In this document: in pieces, positions 1 through 7,263 of the stretch | Position numbering within the stretch: position 1 is the stretch's first letter | Layout: the number at the start of each line of letters is the position of its first letter | DNA from: Thermodesulfobacteriota bacterium | GTDB lineage: Bacteria; Desulfobacterota; BSN033; UBA1163 | Reading direction: 5' to 3' | Assembly: GCA_030017685.1 (NCBI GenBank) | Contig: JASEHH010000012.1 | Span: 1-49,976, forward strand | Length of the DNA stretch: 49,976 bases | Program-made: the position numbers and the translations under genes | The notes under the pieces: generated by a model | Seen by the model: the letters and a program-made list of their open reading frames with translations, nothing else | Database searches by the model: none | Told to the model about the DNA's origin: nothing

Positions 1-68
1 GAAGAACGAGCCTCAGCTTAAATTATTTACCCATAAATTTGTCGTGCACCCTTTTGGACATCAAAACT

Positions 69-1607
69 TCACTTCAGCCTCCTCTGAGATCTCCGAATTC
101 GGTTAACTGATTTTGAGCCTCCCTTTGATTCTCCGTCGGATTTGATACGGGCTAAAAGATCGGAAGCTGGTTCATAGGAACGACCTTCGCGGCGGGCGAG
201 GTCGGCTTCGGTCGGGACCAGGTCACCTCGAAAGGCTTTGGCGAGAATTGCTTGGGTCAGCTTTTCGGCCCGCACTTTAGCTGCATCTATTCGCTTCTCA
301 ACAGCATCAGCCAATTTGAACATTGCTTCAACTCGGCGGACGATTTCTGTTTGTTCTGTTAAAGGAGGAACGGGAACAACCATGGGGCGTATATCATCAA
401 GATTAAAATTTGCCCTGGCAACATCTGCCTTGCTCTCATGGATGTGTTCTTGGGCATAAGGGGATAGGAAAAAGTACATCAAGAATTTATTTAGCATTCC
501 GTCTGGCACTAATCGAATAATAGCGACTGCTTGATTACAGTTTGCACCTTCAATAGCTTCAGTTGCAATTGAAGATCGTCCGACAGAGGCCCCAACCAAA
601 TTCAAAAGTATGTCTCCTTGATGTATGATAGAATTTTTGTGTGATTCATTAAATACTACCGGCAGGTAAGCTACATCACTCAAATCAAAATTACCCCACA
701 AGACGTTTTGACTCCGTACGAAGGGAAGACCGCTTTCTTTGTATTCAAATCCTTGCCATTTGGGTGAGGATCCTTTTGTAACCAAAAGAGTCAATTGGTC
801 CACAGTAGCCAAACACCAAGCATCTGGTATTTCAAATGCCAGCTGGTACGCCGGTTCAATAGGCTCTTTGTAACGAGTTCGCGAACTGACTTTTCCCTTA
901 ATTTCTAGTTGTGATCGACGACGGTTGAGTATTTTTAAAACCAAATCTTCTGCACTATCCTTTTGAATATTCTCTCGCCAATCTTCAGTGAGGCGGCCGG
1001 AGCAGGCGGCGGCGAGGACAGCCTGGCGGAAGCTTTTTAGGATCATCGCCACTTTGGCCAGACGTTCTTTTGTCGCGTTAACCCGTGTGAGCAGTTCCTC
1101 CACCTTCGCCACAATCCGTTTCTGCTCGGCCAAGGGAGCTAAAGGAATCTCAAGATTCCAAAATAACTCTGGTTCAACATGGGGAATGCCAATGCCGCGT
1201 GGATTCGTATTGATGGTTTCATAAGATAATTGAAGAAAACGCAGGATATAATCAGGGTAAACCAAGATTGGTTGAATTGTTCCTAAAGTTGAACCAAGAG
1301 CTCCCCTCTCGGGGGCTTTTCCAACGTGTCCACAGCGTGCACCATCCCACACTACAATGATATCACCTTCGTTAACCAAAGCTGAAGATTCTTGATCTGC
1401 ATAACGGCGAATATTGCCCTTTTCAAATGCTTCAATGTCTATGTATGGAACAGCCCCAGGCCAAGTAGTTTTATCCACTTTATAGGGTTTCTTACCCTTC
1501 TTCAAAGTGGCTACCGTCTTTAATGAAGTAGATTCCCAACCTTCTGGCAATTCGTTGTCGATCAGGGTAACGGCAATTTGATCTTGTGAATTCATAGACT
1601 TTTGCAT
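69..1607 (-). CDS. hsdS: Type I restriction-modification specificity subunit HsdS
   Basis: This is the DNA-recognition subunit of the type I R-M complex. It has the two-repeat HsdS layout: a target-recognition domain, a conserved helical spacer near residue 160 (PLAPLAEQKRIVAKVEEL), a second recognition domain, and a second spacer near residue 420 (PPLTEQTEIVRRVEAM). At about 512 residues it is somewhat long for the family. The frame is open upstream to 1661, but that stretch translates a REP repeat and a C-run, so I place the start at the ATG at 1607, preceded by a G-rich segment. The gene is last in the hsd operon and is separated from hsdM by a RAYT/REP insertion, which must break the usual hsdM-hsdS coupling. 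The two recognition domains differ in sequence, implying a bipartite target that cannot be read from here. Confidence 0.93.
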   Translation of the reverse strand: MQKSMNSQDQIAVTLIDNELPEGWESTSLKTVATLKKGKKPYKVDKTTWPGAVPYIDIEAFEKGNIRRYADQESSALVNEGDIIVVWDGARCGHVGKAPERGALGSTLGTIQPILVYPDYILRFLQLSYETINTNPRGIGIPHVEPELFWNLEIPLAPLAEQKRIVAKVEELLTRVNATKERLAKVAMILKSFRQAVLAAACSGRLTEDWRENIQKDSAEDLVLKILNRRRSQLEIKGKVSSRTRYKEPIEPAYQLAFEIPDAWCLATVDQLTLLVTKGSSPKWQGFEYKESGLPFVRSQNVLWGNFDLSDVAYLPVVFNESHKNSIIHQGDILLNLVGASVGRSSIATEAIEGANCNQAVAIIRLVPDGMLNKFLMYFFLSPYAQEHIHESKADVARANFNLDDIRPMVVPVPPLTEQTEIVRRVEAMFKLADAVEKRIDAAKVRAEKLTQAILAKAFRGDLVPTEADLARREGRSYEPASDLLARIKSDGESKGGSKSVNRIRRSQRRLK

Positions 1608-1643
1608 CGTGGAAATTCCCCCGCCCCCCCTATTAAAGAAAAA

Positions 1644-1676
1644 GTAGGGTGGATTAAGCAAAGCGAATCCACCAAT
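1644..1676 (+). repeat. REP-like palindrome with GTAG head, left copy
   Basis: The repeat reads GTAG followed by an imperfect palindrome with GGTGGATT and AATCCACC arms and a small GC-AAA-GC tip. It lies just beyond the stop of the RAYT gene. An inverted copy differing by one loop base sits at 2218-2250, so the two copies bracket the transposase with their GTAG heads facing outward. A GTAG head plus imperfect hairpin is the known format of REPs handled by RAYT proteins. Confidence 0.85.
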
Positions 1677-1682
1677 TCTATT

Positions 1683-2201
1683 TTATTCCTTGTTCATATC
1701 TGAAATAAATGACGGTTCTTTCGTTCCCCAACCAATGGGATATAAACCCTCCTGAAGGGCTTTTTGGAACGAACTATGCGGCCAATCCGCCGGGTTTTGA
1801 ACATACCCATGTTTCACGGGATTATAATGGATATAATCCATGTGTCTTCGCCAGTCCTCTTCGTCACGAAGGAAATGCTCCCAGAAGCGTCGCTGCCAGA
1901 TGTTCTTCTCACCGCGCTCAGTTACCGGTTTATCTTTCATGATGGAGAAATATCTTTTAATCAATCGCCAACGAGTCGAGAAATCGGAATCGCCAGATGG
2001 CAATTGCCAGATACAATGGAGATGATCAGGCAAGATGACCATAGCTTCTATGGTAAAAGAACGCTGGTTCATGACATGTTTGAAAGATTGGTGGAGTCGT
2101 GAAAGATTTTCGGAGGTAGTGAGGATCGGCGTGCGGTTATATGTAACCACCGTAAAGAAATAGGAACCTCCATGTTGATAAACTCGCCGGTATTCACTCA
2201 T
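1683..2201 (-). CDS. REP-associated tyrosine transposase (RAYT, Y1/IS200-like)
   Basis: This is a single-strand HUH-type nuclease of the Y1 transposase superfamily. The HUH pair is in DHLHCIW (His60 and His62), and the family C-terminal motif with candidate catalytic tyrosines is YIHYNPVKHGYV (Tyr123 and Tyr126). At 172 residues it has normal RAYT length. It starts at ATG 2201 with no convincing ribosome site. It lies inside the hsd operon, co-oriented with hsdM and hsdS, and inverted REPs flank it on both sides, which is the classic REPtron arrangement. RAYTs are regarded as domesticated single-copy genes that mobilise or process REPs. Activity here is inferred only from intact motifs. Confidence 0.92.
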   Translation of the reverse strand: MSEYRRVYQHGGSYFFTVVTYNRTPILTTSENLSRLHQSFKHVMNQRSFTIEAMVILPDHLHCIWQLPSGDSDFSTRWRLIKRYFSIMKDKPVTERGEKNIWQRRFWEHFLRDEEDWRRHMDYIHYNPVKHGYVQNPADWPHSSFQKALQEGLYPIGWGTKEPSFISDMNKE

Positions 2202-2217
2202 GTTTATGATGATGATT

Positions 2218-2250
2218 ATTGGTGGATTCGCTTCGCTTAATCCACCCTAC
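2218..2250 (-). repeat. REP-like palindrome with GTAG head, right copy
   Basis: This is the inverted partner of the repeat at 1644-1676. Read on the minus strand it is GTAGGGTGGATTAAGC, a short GAA tip, then GCGAATCCACCAAT, with one loop-base difference from the other copy. The TAG stop codon of hsdM (2247-2249) is the TAG of the GTAG head, so the repeat boundary coincides with the end of the coding frame. Confidence 0.85.
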
Positions 2251-3674
2251 CTTTCAAAATTTCCGTTCTCCAGCATCTTCATAATGGCACTTAACTCCTC
2301 AACAGCACTCTCAAGTTCAGCAATGGCATCAGTGGCGAGTTCCTCTGGTTCAGGCAACTCATCTGAATCCTCAATGGATTCATCCTTAAGCCACTTGAGG
2401 CTATCTATCTTAAAGTCTCGTTTTTTAACTTCGTTGATGCTAAAAACCCGCCAGCGGTCATCTTTTGAATCTTTGGGATTGCGTTTGGAATGGCCATTGG
2501 GGTCTTTACCAAAGCAGGTCTCAAACTCGGCAAAGTGCTGGGGCGTGAGAGGACGCTCTTTTTTTGTAATTCGAGGAACATTGGTGCGGGCATCGTAGAT
2601 CCAGGTGTTTTCGGTTGGGTATCCTTTCGTAAAGAAAATGACATTAGTTTTTGTGCCAGGACTGTAAGGGGTGAAGGTGCCATTGGGCAGGCGGAGGACC
2701 GCGTGGAGATCACAATCCTCCGTAAGGATCTTAAACACATCACCCGCTTGATCGGCAAAAAGAACGTTGTCAGGAACGACGATTGCTGCACGTCCCCCCG
2801 GCTTAAGAATACTCATGACATGCTGGACAAAGTTGAGCTGTTTATTGCTTGTCGCAACAGTGAAATCATCACGATTAGGCGCTTGATTGGCCCCCTTTGT
2901 TCCAAAGGGAGGATTGGTCATAACGCAGTCATAACCTCCATCTTTGGGAACCCTTTTGGGTTCATAAATGGCATCCCCTAAATAGATATTAGCCTGGATT
3001 CCGTGGAGATAGAGATTCATCAAGGCAAGTCTTCTTGGTCTTGCAACAAGTTCAGTTCCGGAATAGGTAGAATTTAGAATGCGTTTGGCTTCTTCACGCT
3101 CAAGACCGCCTTTGGTTTGCTCAATTAACCATTCATAGGCGCAGACCAAAAACCCACCGGTTCCGGATGCAGGGTCATGGATGGTAAAGCCTTTCATCTT
3201 TCGAGGATCGGGCTTCATACACCGGACAATGGATTGGATAAGAATGCGTGGGGTAAAATATTGTCCGGCTCCTTTCTTTCCTTCGGATGCTGATTTTTCT
3301 AAGAGGCCCTCATAAGCCGCAGCCTTTACATCTATATTAAGAGCTGTCCATTCAATCTCGTCGATAAGATTAACCAAACGTTTCAGGTTCACAGGATTAC
3401 TAAACCTGGATAAGGCCCCTGCATAGATAGCTCCCAGCATCCCTGTTTGCTCACCCAATCCTCGAAGAGTAGCAACATAATGGTCCGTTAAATCGGTCCC
3501 CGATTTTTCTCTTAATACAGTCCAGGAATATTTCTTTGGTATTTCTACCCCCTTCTCCTCAGCCATCTTCAGAAAAAGAAGGTAGGTCAACTGCTCGATG
3601 TAATCGCCGTAGTCGATTCCATCATGTCGCAAGGTATGGCAAAATCCCCAAAGTTTACCTACGATGTCGGTCAT
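2247..3674 (-). CDS. hsdM: Type I restriction-modification DNA methyltransferase HsdM
   Basis: This is the N6-adenine methyltransferase subunit of the type I complex. It has an N-terminal helical HsdM domain, the AGQYFTPR signature (residues 136-143), the AdoMet-binding motif DPASGTGGF (167-175) and the catalytic NPPF motif (254-257). Its 475 residues are typical, so it looks intact. The start ATG at 3674 lies inside the end of the nucleotidyltransferase gene (20-bp overlap), implying translational coupling. Its stop codon is supplied by the REP element at 2218-2250, so the REP may have trimmed or replaced the last residues. Confidence 0.96.
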   Translation of the reverse strand: MTDIVGKLWGFCHTLRHDGIDYGDYIEQLTYLLFLKMAEEKGVEIPKKYSWTVLREKSGTDLTDHYVATLRGLGEQTGMLGAIYAGALSRFSNPVNLKRLVNLIDEIEWTALNIDVKAAAYEGLLEKSASEGKKGAGQYFTPRILIQSIVRCMKPDPRKMKGFTIHDPASGTGGFLVCAYEWLIEQTKGGLEREEAKRILNSTYSGTELVARPRRLALMNLYLHGIQANIYLGDAIYEPKRVPKDGGYDCVMTNPPFGTKGANQAPNRDDFTVATSNKQLNFVQHVMSILKPGGRAAIVVPDNVLFADQAGDVFKILTEDCDLHAVLRLPNGTFTPYSPGTKTNVIFFTKGYPTENTWIYDARTNVPRITKKERPLTPQHFAEFETCFGKDPNGHSKRNPKDSKDDRWRVFSINEVKKRDFKIDSLKWLKDESIEDSDELPEPEELATDAIAELESAVEELSAIMKMLENGNFER

Positions 3675-4224
3675 GGATTACCTTCTCTATGTTTCTAAAT
3701 ACCTTTAAGAATTTTCCCCCCAACGATTTGTCAAATTGCTTCAGCCACTTTTCGATATAAACTAAATCATACTTCAGGTTCTTTAAAAGAATGGATTTCA
3801 CATCTTCAAGATCCCTTGCTCTTCCAGCAATCACTTTATGGATCACCACATCTTCAAGAGAAGCAAACCTAACTAGTGATCTGCCCAATTTAATATCCTT
3901 CGCTCTCTCGATGGCTTGCCTTTCATAGGGAGAGGATGAGAAGATAAAATCAACTCGAATACCACTTTTTTTATCTATGGTAGGAAACACCATGTTCCGC
4001 TCCACAAACTCCTTTTCCTTCTCAACAAGACTTTTGAGGCCAATGATCGGGATGATATTTTTAACTCTATCCAATCCATCCACACTAATCCCCATGGTGA
4101 TGTCAATATCCCGGGTCAGTCTTGGCTCTCCATAGAGAAGCACAGCCTGGCCACCTATCACCATGTAGGGAATCGACGCCTTCTTCAACTGAAGTGCTAT
4201 CTTTTTAAGCAATCTCTCAAACAC
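3655..4224 (-). CDS. Nucleotidyltransferase-fold protein (AbiEii/DUF6036-like)
   Basis: This 189-residue protein has the minimal nucleotidyltransferase signature: VIGGQAVLLYG (Gly24-Gly25), then RLTRDIDIT carrying the metal-binding pair Asp39 and Asp41. A third acidic residue is likely in the RVDFIF segment. The start is GTG 4224. It overlaps the HTH reading frame by 8 bp upstream and hsdM by 20 bp downstream, so it is embedded in the R-M operon. Families with this fold include AbiEii/MenT-type toxins and MntA-type antitoxins. Pairing with a helix-turn-helix gene immediately upstream suggests a toxin-antitoxin or regulatory pair, but the target is unknown. Confidence 0.75.
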   Translation of the reverse strand: MFERLLKKIALQLKKASIPYMVIGGQAVLLYGEPRLTRDIDITMGISVDGLDRVKNIIPIIGLKSLVEKEKEFVERNMVFPTIDKKSGIRVDFIFSSSPYERQAIERAKDIKLGRSLVRFASLEDVVIHKVIAGRARDLEDVKSILLKNLKYDLVYIEKWLKQFDKSLGGKFLKVFRNIEKVIHDRHRR

Positions 4225-4540
4225 TATTAACGACCTTTGCTATTTTTAGATCCACCTCTATTCCATCGAGAGGGTTTTTTAATGGGATGGTACCAAGAGT
4301 CACTGCTTCTTTATAGAGAGCCTCCACAATGTGGAAATTCCTCACAATGTCTACTTTCTCTTTTCTCAAAAAGTCAAGCTCAAACTTTAGGAGCTCACTT
4401 CGTTTGCGCAGATCCTTACTCTTAACTCTATAAATGGCTTTGGCTTCAGCAACAACTGGTGGGGTCTGTTGCTTTTTGCCTTGGATTTCCACATGGACGG
4501 TTGCTTCGAGAACGTCTGCAACTCGACGCAACATGCTTAG
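4217..4540 (-). pseudogene. 3' part of XRE-family HTH gene split by an IS701-like element
   Basis: This is the C-terminal part of a helix-turn-helix protein whose N-terminal part lies at 6831-7052. When one TTAG duplicate is removed, the frame joins exactly: ...YEGHSL from the right side continues as SMLRRVADVLEATVHVEI here. This is the normal end of an XRE domain of the higB2/RelB-associated kind, followed by about 80 extra residues rich in Lys and Glu. The fragment overlaps the downstream nucleotidyltransferase gene by 8 bp. It could be translated alone from the ATG at 4534-4532, giving about 105 residues without the recognition helix. Precise excision would restore the gene. Confidence 0.88.
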
Positions 4541-6826
4541 TACTACAGCGTTAGTTTTTTCTGGACAATGGAAATGGAATCTGTTATACCTATAACCGGG
4601 GCGTATGAAAGAGGCCACGGCGTTGGGAATTTTGATCGACCGGAAGGGATGATCCGTTCCGGTGGAGAAGGATTTCTGCGTCCTTTCGACAGCGACGGAT
4701 TCATGGCAAAGTTCAGTTCTCCTTTCCTCCAAAAGCCTTTTGAAATCTTCCAGGGAACTTTAAAATCCCTTCGCCCCGTCACGTTGGAGTTGGTCAGTGG
4801 ATCCGAGTTAGAACCGGTTTGGGACGATTTGGTTAAACAATACCATTATTTGGGTTATCAAAAACTGTTCGGGCATCGGTTAAAATATCTTGCCCGGATT
4901 GGAGATCATCCGGTGGCAGCCCTTTCCTTTAGCGCTGCGGCCTTGAAAGTCGGCGTTCGGGATTGGTTTATCGGGTGGTCTGAGGATCAGAAGAAATCCT
5001 ATCTTAACCGCATCGCCAACAATAGCCGGTTTCTCATTTTGCCTTGGGTGCAGGTGCCTCATTTAGCTTCCCACGTTCTCTCTTTAACGATTCGCCGCTT
5101 ACCCCGGGATTGGGAGCAGCAGTTTCATCAACCCCTATGGCTTTTGGAAACCTTTGTGGACCCTTCCCGGTTTAAAGGAACCAGCTATAAAGCGGCCAAC
5201 TGGAAATGCCTTGGCCATACCGATGGCTTTGGCAAAGTAGGTCGCGGATATGTCCACCACGGATCCAGCAAGGAGGTCTACGTTTATGTCTTAGAGCCCC
5301 GCTTTCGAAAGATCATCGGCTGCGAACCCAAGCCCTACGACCTCTTTCATCGTCCTCCATTATCCTTAGAGAAAGTGGAGGAGCTGAAGATGATTTTACG
5401 CCAAGCCCATTGGAATCCGGAGTTGGTTCCCGGGATGACGCTTACGGAAGAAGAAGTAAAACGCCTGGCCGAAGAATTGGTCCAGTTTCATGAACAGTTC
5501 CATGACTGCTTTGGGCGGATCGAGCATCGGCGTTTAGGTCTGGCCTATATCTCCGGGCTGATGAGCAAGCTGGAAGCCAAGTCGGCTGAGCCGATGGCCC
5601 TCGAATTTTTAGGGGACGATGGCGTTCGCCCCCTGCAGCGGTTTATGAAAGAGTGCCGCTGGGATCATCCCGCGATGGAATCCAAACATCAAGTTTTCCT
5701 TTCGCCTCTGGTCGCCGACCCCCAGGGCATGATCAACGTGGACAGTTGCGAGTTTCCCAAAAAGGGGCAAGAGTCCGTTGGGGTTACCCGCCAGTATTGC
5801 GGCTCCCTTGGGAAAGTGGAAAACTGCCAATCCGGGGTCTTTGTGGGCTACTCCAGTGAAAAAGGGTATGGGCTGCTTACAGGCCAGCTCTACCTGCCGG
5901 AGATCTGGTTTTCCCCGCAATATGCCCAGAGACGGAAAGACAACTGGGTGCCGGAAGATCTGACCTTCCAAACCAAGCTCCAGATCGCTTTGGGATTGAT
6001 CCACCGAGTCGCCCAGACGAAGCTTTTTCCGGGCCGGTGGATTGGCTGTGATGCCACTTTTGGCTCCGATATCCATTTTCTGGAATCCCTGCCAAAAGAC
6101 TACTACTACTTCGCGGATGTCCGCTCCCATACACAGGTGTTTCTCAAAAAGCCCAAAGTGCAGCTTCCTTCTTACTCCGGGCGAGGACGAAAGCCCAAAC
6201 GGCTTCAACTTTCCTCCGGTCAACCCCAACCGCAAACCGTCGCTGATCTTGCTCGTTCGAGGAAATGCCGTTGGAAATCGGTAATCCTGGCCGAAGGCGC
6301 CAAGGGGCCGATCGTGGCCCAGGTGACCCGCCTCCGGGTTTATCCCTCCCGCAATGGCCTCCCGCATGACTCTTCGGTATGGCTTTTTATCCGCAAGACG
6401 CCGGATGGGAAGACCAAATTTTCCTTCTCCAATGCGCCGGGCGATATGCCTCTCTCCGAAATGTGTAAAGCCTCCGTGATGCGCTGGCCGATTGAACAAT
6501 GTTTTGAAGAGGGGAAAGGCCAACTGGGGATGGATCACTATGAACATCGCTCCTGGCCCGCCTGGCATCGCCATATGATCTATGTTTTTCTGGGATTGCA
6601 TTTTCTGCTGCGCCTGCGCATGAAATTAAAAAAAAACTCCGGCTCTTACTCTGCCCCAAGCACAGAGGTTGGTTGCGGCAGCCTTGCCTCTCCGTACGCT
6701 AACGGTTAAAGGAGCCATAGAAATCGTCAAATACCATACGCTTCGTAATCATGTCGCTTATATCTCTCATAGGAAAAAAGCTATTGCTAAAGCAACATCA
6801 TTAAAGATTAAAATGACGCTGTAGTA
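4541..6826 (+). mobile_element. IS701-like insertion sequence, complete, with TTAG target duplication
   Basis: The element spans 2286 bp. Its terminal inverted repeats begin TACTACAGCGT (left 4541-4553, right 6814-6826, one mismatch over 13). A direct repeat TTAG flanks it at 4537-4540 and 6827-6830. Four-base duplications of the form YTAR are characteristic of the IS701 family, and TTAG fits. It carries one transposase gene on the plus strand, opposite to the hsd operon. The insertion splits an XRE-type gene in frame. Both ends and the duplication are intact, so the insertion appears recent. Confidence 0.9.
4568..6824 (+). CDS. Transposase with DUF4338 (Druantia DruA-like) N-terminal domain and DDE catalytic domain; apparent frameshift at an A9 run
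   Basis: The zero-frame ORF is 713 residues. Residues about 75-270 match DUF4338, the DruA domain of the Druantia defence system (RFLILPWVQVPHLAS, PLWLLETFVDPSRFKGTSY, KAANW). The C-terminal half is an RNase-H/DDE transposase with WIGCDATFG (Asp495), YYFADVRS, and a final WPIEQCFEEGKGQLGMDHYEHR carrying the catalytic Glu region. In the zero frame the last 26 residues look random. Skipping one A in the A9 run at 6628-6636 gives a sensible tail (TLPQAQRLVAAALPLR, then HRKKAIAKATSLKIKMTL) ending at 6824 inside the right inverted repeat, about 751 residues in all. Transcriptional slippage, ribosomal frameshifting or a point mutation are all possible. No ribosome site is visible at 4568; ATG 4703 is an alternative start. 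Confidence 0.88.
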
Positions 6827-6830
6827 TTAG

Positions 6831-7052
6831 GGAGTGACCTTCATACGAAGGTGATTCCAGACGGCTAATCTGTTGTTGAGATGTCCCCACACGTTTCGCC
6901 AGCTCTTTCTGAGAAATTCCAGACGATTTACGCAGAGAAGCTAATTGAATGGCCACGTCCCAAGCTTCACCGGCTTTTCTGAATTTCTCCGCAAAATCTG
7001 GATCCTTTAACTGTTCTCCAAGGTAAAGATTAAAATTTGTTGGTCTTCTCAT
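6831..7052 (-). pseudogene. 5' part of XRE-family HTH gene split by an IS701-like element
   Basis: This N-terminal fragment starts at ATG 7052, preceded by GAGG with 8-bp spacing. It begins MRRPTNFNLYLGEQLKDP and contains a complete XRE helix-turn-helix (ISQKELAKRVGTSQQQISRLE). It reads into the IS701-like element after GHSL and gains about 7 foreign residues (ILQRHFNL) before a stop. The LYLGEQLKDP start and QQQISRLESP segment are typical of antitoxin-like XRE proteins. The truncated product keeps the DNA-binding helices but loses the rest of the domain's C-terminus. The intact ancestor would have been about 180 residues. Confidence 0.88.
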
Positions 7053-7217
7053 AAGGAATTCCTCAAGAGCCAATCCCTTTTCCTTTCCAGACCAATTTTT
7101 TAAGCCCATCCAAAAACTCCCGAATGGGGCATCGCCCTAATTCTGTTTCATAAAATTCTACAGTGAATTCCATAAATAGTCAACATCAAATTTGATGTAT
7201 TTATCCCCCCTCACCCC

Positions 7218-7245
7218 CTCCCTCTCCCGCCAGGGGGAGAGGGAG
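7218..7245. repeat. Perfect inverted repeat downstream of hsdR
   Basis: An 11-bp perfect stem (CTCCCTCTCCC / GGGAGAGGGAG) lies between the hsdR stop and the HTH gene. It is purine/pyrimidine-biased and looks like a dispersed palindrome. No T-run follows it on either strand, so a terminator role is doubtful. Confidence 0.6.
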
Positions 7246-7263
7246 ATGATAAATCTCATGATA

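Noticed and set aside
5609-6601. Long antisense frame opposite the transposase
   Set aside because: It is in the complementary frame of a well-supported transposase with consistent family motifs, and it has no recognisable domain.
4568-6824. A Druantia defence system
   Set aside because: Only the DUF4338 domain is shared. The protein has a DDE domain and intact IS ends, and no druB-druE genes are present.
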